DNA of 37,547 bases from Sphingomonadaceae bacterium (GTDB lineage: Bacteria; Pseudomonadota; Alphaproteobacteria; Sphingomonadales; Sphingomonadaceae), in contig CANJRZ010000009.1 of the NCBI GenBank assembly GCA_947476735.1, positions 1 to 37,547 on the forward strand. Direction: 5' to 3'. The first letter of the stretch is position 1, and each line of letters starts with the position of its first letter. The notes beneath the pieces are model-generated. The model was given only the letters and a program-made list of their open reading frames with translations, made no database searches and was not told the origin of the DNA. The position numbers and the translations under genes are program-made. Positions 7,899 through 15,911 of this stretch are shown here, piece after piece.

Positions 7899-8936
7899 CT
7901 ATTCCGCCGTGTTGATCCGGTTTCGGCCACCCTGCTTTGCCTGGTAGAGCGCGGCGTCGGCGCGCTTGAGGATCGAACCCGGCGAATCGTGGAGATTAAG
8001 ATGGGCGATGCCGCCCGAGAAGCTCAGCCGCCCCAGCGACTGGCCGGTGTGGGTAACCTTGAGCTCGCGCGCCGCGATCGTCGCACGGATTTTGTCGAGA
8101 ACCGGCAGCGCATCAGCCGCCGCGGCCCGCTCAAACACCAGGACGAATTCCTCGCCGCCATAGCGCGCGGCGAAAATGTCATTGTTGGCAGGACGGCCCA
8201 GCGAGGAGCCAACAAACTTGATCACCTCATCGCCGATCTGATGGCCATGGGTGTCGTTGAACTGCTTGAAATGGTCGATGTCGCAAATCGCCAGTGCGAG
8301 CGGCGTGTTAGCCCGACGGGCGTTTTCGAACGCGCCGCGCAAATGCTGATCAAGCGCGCGGCGGTTGGGCAGGCCGGTCAGCGGGTCGCTGTTCGCCTTC
8401 TGCTGCGCCGAGGCGAGATCCTTGCGCATTGCGCTCATCTGCACCTCGGTGCGGCGCAGATCCTCCTCGGCCGCCTGCGCCTTCTCGATCATCGAGCGGG
8501 TCAGCGAGACCAGAGTTTCGACCGAGACCACCGGCGAACTGCTCCTGGTGAGTCCCGCCGCCTCGGTTTCCAGCGCCTGACCATAATCGCGCGCGTCATC
8601 CCCCGACTTGGAAAGGATTGCGCTCATCTGGTCGAGGTAGTTCTGCGCGTCGTCGGCAATGCGCGACAGCTCGTCGGTCGACAGGCCCGAATCGAGCTTG
8701 GCCGAGATCGCCGAAGCGACCGCCTCGCTCAGTCCGCCATCCTTGGCGATAGCGCGGTCGATCGTCGCATTGAGCTCGCCGTCGCGCCCCGACAGATAAC
8801 GGTGGCACAGGTCGAAATTGGATGGTGAAGGTTCGAGCCCATGATCGAAAAGAAGCTTGCCGATCATGTCGTACAAGCGGCGCCACTCATCCCGCTCAGC
8901 TGACTTTTCGGCTATTCTTTCTTCGCGCACGGCCAC
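7899..8936 (-). CDS. Cytosolic diguanylate cyclase (GGDEF) with helical N-terminus
   Basis: A 345-residue protein with no membrane segment or signal peptide. Residues 1-140 are mostly helical ('WRRLYDMIGKLLFDHGLEPSPSNFDLCHRYLSG') and unlike PAS, GAF or REC sensors. A coiled-coil-like stretch at about 145-182 precedes the catalytic domain. That domain has 'DPLTGLPNRRALDQHL' at 184-199, 'CDIDHFKQFNDTHGH' at 218-232 and the active loop GGEEF at 260-264, so it should be an active cyclase producing c-di-GMP. The I-site position reads N-N-D-I instead of RxxD, so feedback inhibition through that site is not expected. It lies 112 bases upstream of nadE on the same strand. What the N-terminal region senses is unknown. 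Confidence 0.92.
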   Translation of the reverse strand: MAVREERIAEKSAERDEWRRLYDMIGKLLFDHGLEPSPSNFDLCHRYLSGRDGELNATIDRAIAKDGGLSEAVASAISAKLDSGLSTDELSRIADDAQNYLDQMSAILSKSGDDARDYGQALETEAAGLTRSSSPVVSVETLVSLTRSMIEKAQAAEEDLRRTEVQMSAMRKDLASAQQKANSDPLTGLPNRRALDQHLRGAFENARRANTPLALAICDIDHFKQFNDTHGHQIGDEVIKFVGSSLGRPANNDIFAARYGGEEFVLVFERAAAADALPVLDKIRATIAARELKVTHTGQSLGRLSFSGGIAHLNLHDSPGSILKRADAALYQAKQGGRNRINTAE

Positions 8937-9010
8937 ACCCCTGATCTCGAAGAGGGGGATAGAGGCAGAATCGATATCATCCGGTTAATGCGACCACGTA
9001 TTTTTACGGG

Positions 9011-9223
9011 TCAGCGACGCCAATTTCCCGTCTCCATCCACGCAAGCAACGGCTTGAGCGGAAGGATCCAGGCGATTCCCGCGACGAGATAAATCACCCC
9101 CTGGATCAAGGCGGGGAGAGCGCCGATCCATGGCGAGGCGCTCGCCACGAGCACCGCCCACACAAAAATAATGAGCAATATCATGAGGATGCCGGCAGGC
9201 TTGCGCCAGCTGGGATGGCTCAT
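9011..9223 (-). CDS. DUF2842 small inner-membrane protein
   Basis: A 70-residue protein with two hydrophobic helices (about 11-28 and 35-53) and the run 'WILPLKPLLAWMETGNW'. It opens with 'SWRKPAGI'. This is the pattern of DUF2842, a small alphaproteobacterial membrane family of unknown function. Its ATG at 9221-9223 overlaps the stop of the folate enzyme gene in an ATGA, so translation is probably coupled. An overlapping longer frame (8985-9233) has no such character and was discarded. Confidence 0.85.
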   Translation of the reverse strand: MSHPSWRKPAGILMILLIIFVWAVLVASASPWIGALPALIQGVIYLVAGIAWILPLKPLLAWMETGNWRR

Positions 9224-9816
9224 ATCGTTCCATTCCTCCTGATCACACCCGCCTCTGTGACGATCATGTCGAGCGGCACATCACGGGCGTCATGGGCTAT
9301 GGCTGGCCGCTGCTGCACTGACCAGCCCAGACCAATTTTTTTTGCGCCGGGACACGCTGCGAAAGCACGATCGTAAAAGCCGGCGCCCTGACCGATTCGC
9401 CAGCCGCACGAGTCGAAGCCGAGCAGAGGCGCAACGATGGTGTCGGGGGTGATTTCTTGCGACTCGGAGCGGGGCTGGAACAGGCGGCGCCAGCCCCGCT
9501 CCAGCCGGTCGCCGGGAACCCAGCGGAGAAAGCGCATCACCGTCCCCGAGTCGTCGACATGGGGCAGGGCGACCACCATTCCCAGCCTCGCGGCGGCAAC
9601 GATCGCGACCGAACAATCGAGCTCGCTGCCGAGTGCCTGATAGAAAGCGATACAGCCCGCACCCTCGATCAGCGGTGCCAGATGGCGCGCGGCCTGTTCC
9701 TCAAGCCGGACGCGCTCGCCAGGCGCCAGATCGCTGACGAATCCATCGCGCGCCGCGCGGAGTTCGGTTCTCAGCGCCGCCTTGGCGGGATCAGGATTCA
9801 CGGATGTATGCGGCAT
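9220..9816 (-). CDS. fau: 5-formyltetrahydrofolate cyclo-ligase
   Basis: A 198-residue enzyme of the usual cyclo-ligase size. It uses ATP to convert 5-formyl-THF to 5,10-methenyl-THF, returning the folate storage form to one-carbon metabolism. Diagnostic features are the N-terminal 'KAALRTELRAARDGF' helix, a central 'IAFYQALGSELD' strand, and the ATP/substrate loop 'GWRIGQGAGFYDRAF' at about 141-155 (family signature GxGxGYYDR-like). It lies downstream of zapA and the candidate 6S RNA, the arrangement known from gammaproteobacteria (zapA-ssrS-ygfA). It overlaps the DUF2842 start by four bases. Confidence 0.95.
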   Translation of the reverse strand: MPHTSVNPDPAKAALRTELRAARDGFVSDLAPGERVRLEEQAARHLAPLIEGAGCIAFYQALGSELDCSVAIVAAARLGMVVALPHVDDSGTVMRFLRWVPGDRLERGWRRLFQPRSESQEITPDTIVAPLLGFDSCGWRIGQGAGFYDRAFAACPGAKKIGLGWSVQQRPAIAHDARDVPLDMIVTEAGVIRRNGTI

Positions 9817-9861
9817 GGATCGGGTGGCGGGACCGCCATGGTCGTTGCTGGAATATCCTCT

Positions 9862-10045
9862 GACGCCAGTAGCATCAGGTGGGGACCATATGCACCGGAC
9901 CAGGATCCGGACAGAGACAGCCCCCTAGGAATGTGAATCGCCTCAGGGATGTTCGCTCAGCTCGTGCCGGGCAGTACCCGCCGAAAACATATGTAGGGGG
10001 TCCGGGCGCGCTGCTCAAGTGTGGTTCCCTGCCCAGGGAGGCGAA
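9862..10045 (-). ncRNA. ssrS: Candidate 6S RNA (ssrS) between zapA and the cyclo-ligase gene
   Basis: The 231-base gap between zapA and the folate gene has no ORF but strong pairing when read leftward. The complementary blocks nest. Bases 10022-10029 pair with 9881-9888 (7 of 8 positions). Bases 9999-10005 pair with 9895-9901 (7 of 7), and 9994-10000 can alternatively pair with 9921-9927 (7 of 7). Outermost, CGCC near 10042 can meet GGCG near 9863. This gives a long rod with an internal bubble, the overall shape of 6S RNA, which binds the RNA polymerase sigma-70 holoenzyme. The synteny zapA-6S-cyclo-ligase is well known in other proteobacteria. The ends are approximate, and a shorter hairpin using 10038-10046 with 9938-9946 is an alternative fold. 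Confidence 0.6.
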
Positions 10046-10047
10046 TC

Positions 10048-10377
10048 TTATCCCGCACGCTCGAGCTGGACCGCCAGCCGTTCGACCCGGTCGGCGATTC
10101 GTTCGATCGCGACCGCATAAGCGGGATCGTGGCCCGCCTCAGCCGGCGTCTCGTTGCGCGCTACAGAGGCCGCACCGCGAAGATCGTTGAGCTCGTCTGC
10201 GATCAGCAAGGCGGACAGCAACAAAGTGCGCGCCTCGGTCATTTCACCGAGCTGTGACGTGATTTGCTCGGCCTTCGTATCGACGATGCGAACCAGCGCG
10301 CGAAGATGATCTTCCTCGCCGTCGCGGCAGCTCAGCTTGTAGCGGCGGCCCGAGACCGCGACCTCGACATCGGCCAT
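10048..10377 (-). CDS. zapA: Cell division protein ZapA
   Basis: A 109-residue protein starting MADVEVAVSGRRYKLSC. The small N-terminal beta domain with 'GRRYKLSCRDGEEDHLRALVRIVD' is the ZapA signature. A long helix follows ('TKAEQITSQLGEMTEARTLLLSALLIADELNDLR', about 34-67) and then a second helix that would form the tetramerising coiled coil. ZapA cross-links FtsZ filaments at the division ring in the cytosol. Its ATG shares base 10377 with the TAA stop of the preceding small gene (TAATG), implying translational coupling. The candidate 6S RNA begins immediately after its TAA. Confidence 0.93.
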   Translation of the reverse strand: MADVEVAVSGRRYKLSCRDGEEDHLRALVRIVDTKAEQITSQLGEMTEARTLLLSALLIADELNDLRGAASVARNETPAEAGHDPAYAVAIERIADRVERLAVQLERAG

Positions 10378-10583
10378 TAGTTGCTCCCCAGCAGGCGATC
10401 GATCCGCTCGATCGCCGACTCGGTCGCCTCGCGCAGTGTCCGATGCCGTTCAGCAAGACGGAACAGCGCCTCGCTCTCGTCGTGGCCGAAGCTTGGCTGG
10501 TCGGCGGCGTGGACGCCCGCCTCCACCCGCGCAATGGCGCGTTCAAGGCGGCCGAGGGCCAGTATGAGGCGTCGATCTGTCAT
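10377..10583 (-). CDS. Short helical protein coupled to ZapA, function unknown
   Basis: A 68-residue protein starting at ATG 10583 (MTDRRLILALGRLERAIARVEAG). A longer in-frame extension to 10895 runs into the transketolase gene and is not credible. The sequence is almost entirely helical with heptad-like Leu/Ile/Ala spacing (residues 5-23 and 38-66), so a coiled coil or helical hairpin is likely. Its stop overlaps the zapA start by one base. Short coiled-coil genes directly upstream of zapA also occur in other alphaproteobacteria, and a role as an FtsZ-ring accessory comparable to ZapB is an attractive but untested inference. I do not recognise a named family. Confidence 0.75.
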   Translation of the reverse strand: MTDRRLILALGRLERAIARVEAGVHAADQPSFGHDESEALFRLAERHRTLREATESAIERIDRLLGSN

Positions 10584-10734
10584 CGATTCGAAGGAATAGC
10601 AGCCTCGCGCCGCCTCGCAAGCGAAGCATGAACCTCTACCACTGTTGACGATACCGTTCTGGCACGACAAAGGGTCCGCGCGAGCAGCGGTTTCGGCTGT
10701 TCGGTCGATCCCGCCGGTCTGCAGAGGTTGTTCC
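10584..10734. promoter_or_regulatory. Divergent region between the zapA unit and the tkt operon
   Basis: These 151 bases must hold the promoters for the leftward helical-protein/zapA/6S unit and the rightward transketolase operon. A TTGACG at 10643-10648 could be a rightward -35 element, but the hexamer 17 bases later is a poor -10. The ribosome binding site of tkt, 'cagagg', is at 10722-10727. No operator palindrome is obvious. Confidence 0.4.
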
Positions 10735-12702
10735 ATGACGATTGCATCGAAGCAGCTCGCCAACGCGATTCGCGCGCTGTCGATGGATGCGGTGCAGGCC
10801 GCTAATTCGGGCCATCCGGGCATGCCGATGGGCATGGCCGATGTCGCCACCGAATTGTTCACCCGGCATCTCAAATATGATCCGTCACAGCCCAAATGGG
10901 CCGATCGCGACCGCTTCGTGCTGTCCGCCGGCCATGGCTCGATGCTGGTCTATTCGCTGCTGCATCTGACTGGCTATGCGCGTCCGACGATCGAGGATAT
11001 CGCCCATTTTCGTCAGCTACACAGCCCGTGCGCCGGACATCCGGAAAATTTCGAGCTGGCCGGCGTCGAAGCAACAACCGGTCCGCTCGGGTCAGGCCTC
11101 GCCACCGCAGTCGGAATGGCGATCGCCGAACGCCACCTCAACGCCGTGTTCGGCGACGCGCTCGTCGATCACCGCACGTGGGTGATCGCCGGCGACGGCT
11201 GCCTGATGGAAGGCATCAACCATGAGGCGATCGGCCTCGCCGGCCATCTCCAGCTCGGCAAGCTGATCGTTCTGTGGGACGACAATCGAATCACGATTGA
11301 CGGCGCGGTCTCATTATCCTCATCGGAAGATGTGCTCGCCCGCTATGCAGCGACAGGCTGGCATAGCGTCTCGTGTGACGGGCATGATCCCGACAGCATC
11401 AACAGGGCGCTTGAAGCAGCCAAGGATGATCCGCGCCCGTCGATCGTCCAGTGCACCACGATCATCGGCTATGGGGCCCCCAACAAGCAGGGCACCTCGG
11501 CGACGCATGGCGCGGCGCTTGGTACCGACGAGGTTGCCGCCGCGCGCGCCCAGCTCGGCTGGACGGCCGAACCGTTCGTCGTGCCCGAGGACATCAAGGC
11601 CGCCTGGCTCAAGGCCGGTGCGCGCGGGGCTTCGGTCCGCAGCGCCTGGGACGCACGCCTCATCGCCTCGAACGAGCGCGCCGAGTTCGAGCGCCGCATG
11701 GCGGGCAAGCTTCCCGCCAGCTTCTCCCTCGACGCCTATCTCGCTGATCTCGCCGCCAATCCGCAGAAGGTCGCGACCCGCAAGGCGTCCGAAATGGTGC
11801 TTGGCCCGATCAACGACCAGCTGCCGGAAACGATCGGCGGCTCGGCCGACCTGACCGGATCGAACAACACCAAGACCAAGAACCAGGCACCGCTGACCGC
11901 CAGCGACTATGCCGGGCGCTATATCTATTACGGTATCCGCGAATTTGGCATGGCTTGCGCCATGAACGGCATGGCACTGCATGGCGGCGTCATTCCTTAT
12001 GGCGGCACTTTCCTGGTCTTTTCGGACTATTGCCGCGCAGCGATCCGGCTCTCGGCGCTCCAGCAGGCGCGCGTCATCTATGTGATGACGCATGATTCGA
12101 TCGGGCTCGGCGAGGACGGCCCGACCCATCAGCCGATCGAGCATATGATGAGCCTCAGGGTGATGCCGAACCTCGACACCTATCGCCCCTGCGACGTCGT
12201 CGAGACCGCCGAATGCTGGGCGCTCGCCCTCGAGAAAGCCGATGGCCCCTCGCTGCTCGCGCTGTCGCGCGAAGGGCTGCCTCAACTGCGCACCGACGTC
12301 TCTGAAAATTTGTCTGCGAAGGGAGCTTATCGACTCAAGGCGGCCGAAGGCCCCCGCCAGGTGGTGCTGATCGCCAGTGGTTCCGAGGTCGAAATCGCGT
12401 TGGCCACGGCGAAGAAGCTCGAGGAAGCCGGCCATGGCGCCGACGTCGTCTCGATGCCAAGCTGGGAGCGGTTCGACGCGCAGCCTGAAGCCTATCGCGA
12501 CGCGATCCTGCCCGACGGCGTGCTGCTCGTCTCGATCGAGGCTGGCACCACGATCGGCTGGGAACGTTATGTCGGTCGCAAGGGACTGCGCTTCGGCGTC
12601 GACAGCTTCGGCGCCTCGGCACCGGTCAAGGCACTATATGATCATTTCGGCCTGACGGCCGACAAGCTCGCCCCGCAAATTCTCGGGGCGCTCGGCAATT
12701 AA
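10735..12702 (+). CDS. tkt: Transketolase
   Basis: A 655-residue enzyme that transfers two-carbon units between sugar phosphates in the pentose phosphate pathway using thiamine diphosphate. ATG 10735 is preferred over an upstream in-frame ATG because it has 'cagagg' as ribosome binding site and begins at the conserved 'LANAIRALSMDAVQAANSGHPG'. Visible motifs are the catalytic histidine in 'SGHPGMPMG' (25-33), 'SAGHGSMLVYSLLHLTGY', and the thiamine-diphosphate/Mg motif 'GDGCLMEGIN' from residue 153. Also present is 'EFGMACAMNGMALHGG', with the pyrimidine-domain glutamate. The length is that of a full bacterial transketolase. It heads a rightward operon, with gap 15 bases after it, and diverges from the zapA unit. 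Confidence 0.97.
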   Translation: MTIASKQLANAIRALSMDAVQAANSGHPGMPMGMADVATELFTRHLKYDPSQPKWADRDRFVLSAGHGSMLVYSLLHLTGYARPTIEDIAHFRQLHSPCAGHPENFELAGVEATTGPLGSGLATAVGMAIAERHLNAVFGDALVDHRTWVIAGDGCLMEGINHEAIGLAGHLQLGKLIVLWDDNRITIDGAVSLSSSEDVLARYAATGWHSVSCDGHDPDSINRALEAAKDDPRPSIVQCTTIIGYGAPNKQGTSATHGAALGTDEVAAARAQLGWTAEPFVVPEDIKAAWLKAGARGASVRSAWDARLIASNERAEFERRMAGKLPASFSLDAYLADLAANPQKVATRKASEMVLGPINDQLPETIGGSADLTGSNNTKTKNQAPLTASDYAGRYIYYGIREFGMACAMNGMALHGGVIPYGGTFLVFSDYCRAAIRLSALQQARVIYVMTHDSIGLGEDGPTHQPIEHMMSLRVMPNLDTYRPCDVVETAECWALALEKADGPSLLALSREGLPQLRTDVSENLSAKGAYRLKAAEGPRQVVLIASGSEVEIALATAKKLEEAGHGADVVSMPSWERFDAQPEAYRDAILPDGVLLVSIEAGTTIGWERYVGRKGLRFGVDSFGASAPVKALYDHFGLTADKLAPQILGALGN

Positions 12703-12717
12703 GAAGGAGTTATTCGC

Positions 12718-13725
12718 ATGGCTGTGAAGGTTGCGATCAATGGGTTCGGACGTATCGGCCGCAATGTGGCGCGCGCCATCCTTGAACGGACGGATCACGA
12801 CCTCGAACTGGTTTCGATCAACGATCTTGCCGATGCCAAGGCGAATGCCCGCCTGTTCAAGCGCGACAGCGTCCATGGCACTTTCCCCGGGTCGGTCGAA
12901 GTGGACGGCAACGATCTGATCATCAACGGCAAGCGCATCCACGTCACCGCCGAGCGCGATCCGGCCAAGTTGCCGCACGCCGCCCAGGGCATCGACATCG
13001 CGCTTGAGTGCACCGGTTTCTTCACCAATCGCAAGGGCGGCCAGGCGCATATCGATGCCGGCGCCAAGCGCGTGTTGATCTCGGCACCGGGCAAGGAGGT
13101 CGATCTGACCGTCGTGTTTGGCGTCAATCACGAGAAGCTGACTGCCGATCACATCATCGTCTCGAACGCGTCGTGCACTACCAACTGTCTCGCGCCGTTC
13201 GCCAAGGTGCTCAACGATGCGATCGGGATCGAGCGTGGCCTGATGACGACGATCCACGCCTATACAAACGACCAGAAGATTCTCGACCAGATCCACGAGG
13301 ATCCGCGCCGCGCCCGCGCCGCCGCGATGTCGATGATCCCGACCACCACGGGCGCTGCCCGCGCGGTCGGCGAGGTGTTGCCCGAGCTCAAGGGCAAGCT
13401 CGACGGCTCGGCGATCCGCGTGCCAACGCCGAACGTCTCGGTCGTCGACCTGACCTTCACGCCGAAGCGCGACACGACCAAGGAAGAGGTAAACGCACTG
13501 CTCAAGGCAGCGGCGGAAGGCCCGCTCAAGGGCGTGCTCGCCTATACCGACGAGCCTTTGGTCTCGATCGACTTCAACCATGACGCGCATTCGTCGACAA
13601 TCGACAGCCTCGAGACCGCAGTGATCGACGGCAAGCTCGTCCGCGTGCTGAGCTGGTACGATAATGAATGGGGCTTCTCTAACCGCATGGTCGACACGGC
13701 CGGCGCGATGGGGAAGCTGCTCTGA
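12718..13725 (+). CDS. gap: Glyceraldehyde-3-phosphate dehydrogenase, type I
   Basis: A 335-residue NAD-dependent GAPDH. The Rossmann motif '[14 protein letters not shown]' is at 7-20, and the catalytic cysteine C153 sits in '[12 protein letters not shown]'. The catalytic histidine follows in 'TTIHAYTND', and the C-terminal '[15 protein letters not shown]' is canonical. It oxidises and phosphorylates glyceraldehyde-3-phosphate in glycolysis. N35-D36 after the second strand fits NAD rather than NADP preference. A strong ribosome binding site, 'aagaaggag', precedes the start, and the gene follows transketolase by 15 bases. The usual next gene, pgk, is here separated by a MOSC-domain gene and a REP-like doublet. 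Confidence 0.97.
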   Translation: MAVKVAINGFGRIGRNVARAILERTDHDLELVSINDLADAKANARLFKRDSVHGTFPGSVEVDGNDLIINGKRIHVTAERDPAKLPHAAQGIDIALECTGFFTNRKGGQAHIDAGAKRVLISAPGKEVDLTVVFGVNHEKLTADHIIVSNASCTTNCLAPFAKVLNDAIGIERGLMTTIHAYTNDQKILDQIHEDPRRARAAAMSMIPTTTGAARAVGEVLPELKGKLDGSAIRVPTPNVSVVDLTFTPKRDTTKEEVNALLKAAAEGPLKGVLAYTDEPLVSIDFNHDAHSSTIDSLETAVIDGKLVRVLSWYDNEWGFSNRMVDTAGAMGKLL

Positions 13726-13744
13726 ACCATGGCTAGCCGCTTTC

Positions 13745-13828
13745 TCGTCATGCCGGCGAAGACTGGCATTTCGGGAGATGAGGGACTGTGCTCGCCTCCT
13801 GAGACCCCGGCCTGCGCTGGGGTGACGA
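13745..13828. repeat. REP-like inverted doublet between gap and the MOSC gene
   Basis: Two 33-base units face each other. The first is at 13745-13777 (begins TCGTCATGCCGGCGAAGACT) and the second at 13796-13828. The reverse complement of the second reads TCGTCACCCCAGCGCAGGCC... and matches the first at most positions, including the TCGTCA head and the GGAG/GGGAG tail. Each unit is itself a small GC hairpin, separated by 18 bases. Similar 'CGTCACCCCGGCGAAGGCCGGGGT' repeats are familiar as extragenic repeats in sphingomonads. In transcribed form the pair could fold and protect the upstream tkt-gap mRNA. Confidence 0.75.
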
Positions 13829-13844
13829 AGAGGAGTTGAAGGCC

Positions 13845-14297
13845 ATGCCCGGCCGGCTGATCGGCATTGCCCGCAAGGATCGTCCCCGTGCGACGATGGA
13901 GGTGATCGACCATGCCCGGGTCGGCCGCGATACCGGCGTCGCCGGAGACTATCGCGGCGCGCTCAAGCCGGGGCGTAACAAGCGGCAGGTGACGATCCTG
14001 ATGGCTGAGGACTGGTCGGCCGCGCTGGCCGAGCATGGCAAGCCGGTCGCATGGCAGGAACGCCGCGCCAATCTGCTGGTTGAAGGGATTATGTTGCCGC
14101 GCGAGGAAGGCCGACGAGTTTGGATCGGCACCGCGCTGCTCGAAATTACCGGCGAATGCGATCCATGTCACCGCATGGACGCCGTTTCCGACGGATTGCA
14201 ACTGGCGCTCCGCCCCGAATGGCGTGGCGGCCGCACCTGCACGGTGATCGAAGGCGGGACGATCGCGATCGGCGATGAAGTGAGGATAGAGGAATAA
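13845..14297 (+). CDS. MOSC-domain protein
   Basis: A 150-residue single-domain MOSC protein. ATG 13845 lies 9 bases after 'aggag'; the TTG at 13836 abuts that site and is unlikely as a start. Typical features are '[13 protein letters not shown]' (about 27-39), '[15 protein letters not shown]', '[10 protein letters not shown]' at 73-82, and '[15 protein letters not shown]' at 98-112, with C105 in the position of the conserved MOSC cysteine and C108 nearby. The C-terminus 'GDEVRIEE' is also standard. MOSC domains bind sulfur/molybdenum-cofactor-related chemistry, as in Moco sulfurase C-termini and YiiM-type N-hydroxy reductases. The specific role is unknown. Its TAA overlaps the pgk ATG by one base, so it is translationally coupled to glycolytic pgk, an unexpected partner. 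Confidence 0.88.
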   Translation: MPGRLIGIARKDRPRATMEVIDHARVGRDTGVAGDYRGALKPGRNKRQVTILMAEDWSAALAEHGKPVAWQERRANLLVEGIMLPREEGRRVWIGTALLEITGECDPCHRMDAVSDGLQLALRPEWRGGRTCTVIEGGTIAIGDEVRIEE

Positions 14298-15490
14298 TGG
14301 GTTTCAGGACGCTCGATGACATTGGTGACGTGAAGGGCAAGCGTGTGCTCGTCCGCGAGGATCTCAACGTGCCGATGGAAGAAGGTCGGGTCACCGACGA
14401 CACCCGCCTGCGGGCTGCCGCGCCAACCGTCGTCGAACTCGCCGACAAGGGCGCGATCGTGCTGGTGCTCGCCCATTTCGGCCGGCCCAAGGGCGAGCCC
14501 AATCCAGACATGAGCCTGGCACTCGTTACGAATGCCTTCGGTGATGTTCTCGGCCGCGAGGTTCGCTTTGTCGGCGACTGCTGCGGCGAGCAGGCCGAGG
14601 AAGCCGTTGCTCAGCTTGAACCCGGCGACATCGCGCTGCTCGAAAACACCCGCTTCCACAAGGGCGAGGAGAAGAACGACCCCGAACTGGCCAAAGCGAT
14701 GGCGAAGCTCGGCGAGCTCTACGTCAATGACGCCTTCTCGGCCGCGCACCGCGCACATGTCTCGACCGAGGGGCTCGCGCATCTTTTGCCCGCATTTGCC
14801 GGCCGCTCGATGCAGGCCGAGCTCGAAGCACTCGAAAAGGCTCTGGGGAATCCCGAACATCCCGTCGCTGCAGTGGTCGGCGGCGCCAAGGTCTCGACCA
14901 AGCTCGACGTACTCAAGCATCTCGTCGCACGGGTCGACCATCTGATCATCGGCGGCGGCATGGCCAACACCTTTCTTGCCGCGCGCGACGTCGATGTCGG
15001 CAAGTCGCTGTGCGAGCATGATCTCAGGGACACCGTGCTCGAGATTCTCGACGCGGCGGAAGTCGCGGGCTGCATCGTCCACCTGCCTTATGACGTCGTG
15101 GTGGCGAAGGAATTCAGGGCCAATCCTCCGACCCGCACTGTCAATGTTCATGAGGTCGCCGACGACGAGATGATTCTCGATGTCGGTCCGGCCGCGGTCG
15201 AGGCGCTCGGAGATGCGCTCAAGACCTGCAAGACACTGGTCTGGAACGGCCCGCTTGGCGCGTTCGAGATCCCCCCGTTCGACACCGCCACGGTCGCGCT
15301 GGCCCGGACCGCCGCAGCGCTGACCAAGGGAGGCTCGCTCGTCTCGGTGGCGGGTGGCGGCGATACCGTCGCGGCGCTGAACCATGCCGGCGTCGCCGGC
15401 GACTTCACCTTCGTTTCGACCGCCGGCGGCGCCTTTCTCGAATGGATGGAAGGCCGCGAGCTGCCCGGCGTCAAAGCTCTGGAGGTCTGA
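14297..15490 (+). CDS. pgk: Phosphoglycerate kinase
   Basis: A 397-residue enzyme, the normal PGK length. It transfers phosphate from 1,3-bisphosphoglycerate to ADP. Signatures are '[12 protein letters not shown]' near 16-27, 'LAHFGRPKG' with the substrate-binding arginine, '[15 protein letters not shown]', '[16 protein letters not shown]', '[14 protein letters not shown]', '[12 protein letters not shown]', and the C-terminal nucleotide loop '[12 protein letters not shown]' followed by '[15 protein letters not shown]'. The start ATG shares base 14297 with the MOSC stop. Codon use and context match the gap/aldolase neighbours, so it is part of the same operon. Confidence 0.97.
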   Translation: MGFRTLDDIGDVKGKRVLVREDLNVPMEEGRVTDDTRLRAAAPTVVELADKGAIVLVLAHFGRPKGEPNPDMSLALVTNAFGDVLGREVRFVGDCCGEQAEEAVAQLEPGDIALLENTRFHKGEEKNDPELAKAMAKLGELYVNDAFSAAHRAHVSTEGLAHLLPAFAGRSMQAELEALEKALGNPEHPVAAVVGGAKVSTKLDVLKHLVARVDHLIIGGGMANTFLAARDVDVGKSLCEHDLRDTVLEILDAAEVAGCIVHLPYDVVVAKEFRANPPTRTVNVHEVADDEMILDVGPAAVEALGDALKTCKTLVWNGPLGAFEIPPFDTATVALARTAAALTKGGSLVSVAGGGDTVAALNHAGVAGDFTFVSTAGGAFLEWMEGRELPGVKALEV

Positions 15491-15497
15491 CGCCCCC

Positions 15498-15911
15498 GTG
15501 ATCAACATCCGGGACATCGACCATGTCGTGCTGCGAATCCGCGATCTTGATCGCGTCGCCGCCTTCTACATCGATGTCCTCGGTGCACGCTGGGAAAAGA
15601 AGCAGGAGAAGATCGGGCTCTATCAGCTGCGCGTCGGATCGAGTCTGATCGATCTCGTTCCGGTGGACGGCGAACTCGGCCGCCAGGGCGGGGCGGCACC
15701 GGGCCGCGAAGGACGCAATGTCGACCATATCTGCTTCCGCGTCCTGCCATGGAACGGCGATGCGGTTCTGGCCCACCTCGCCGCGCATGGCATCGAGGGC
15801 AAGATCGTTTCGCGTTACGGCGCTGATGGCGACGGCCCATCCATTTATCTCAGCGATCCCGAAGACAACGCCCTCGAGCTCAAGGGCCCGCCCTGGGCAC
15901 CGGTGGCGTGA
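15498..15911 (+). CDS. VOC (glyoxalase/bleomycin-resistance-like) metalloprotein
   Basis: A 137-residue protein from GTG 15498. The ribosome binding site GGAGGT (15481-15486) lies inside the end of pgk. It contains two beta-alpha-beta-beta-beta modules: 'IRDIDHVVLRIRDLDRVAAFYIDVLG' at 4-29 with a likely metal-binding H9, and 'NVDHICFRV' with a second histidine near 75. The metal-ligand glutamate is in 'PEDNALELKGPP' near the end. These residues match VOC enzymes such as glyoxalase I-like lyases, dioxygenases and antibiotic-binding proteins. Its stop overlaps the next oxygenase gene by GTGA. A methylglyoxal-linked role beside glycolytic genes would be tidy, but this is inference. Confidence 0.87.
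   Translation: MINIRDIDHVVLRIRDLDRVAAFYIDVLGARWEKKQEKIGLYQLRVGSSLIDLVPVDGELGRQGGAAPGREGRNVDHICFRVLPWNGDAVLAHLAAHGIEGKIVSRYGADGDGPSIYLSDPEDNALELKGPPWAPVA

Noticed and set aside
10643-10680. Sigma-54-like TGGCAC site in the tkt upstream region
   Set aside because: The -12 element (TTGCA) is missing at the right distance.
10584-10895. Long N-terminal extension of the helical protein upstream of zapA
   Set aside because: It would overlap the transketolase start region, and its sequence is Cys/Gly-rich and unlike the helical core.
11320-12435. 371-codon open frame antisense to transketolase
   Set aside because: Shadow of tkt, spanning conserved tkt motifs on the sense strand.
14168-15517. 449-codon open frame antisense to pgk
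   Set aside because: Shadow of pgk, with no ribosome binding site and no family resemblance.
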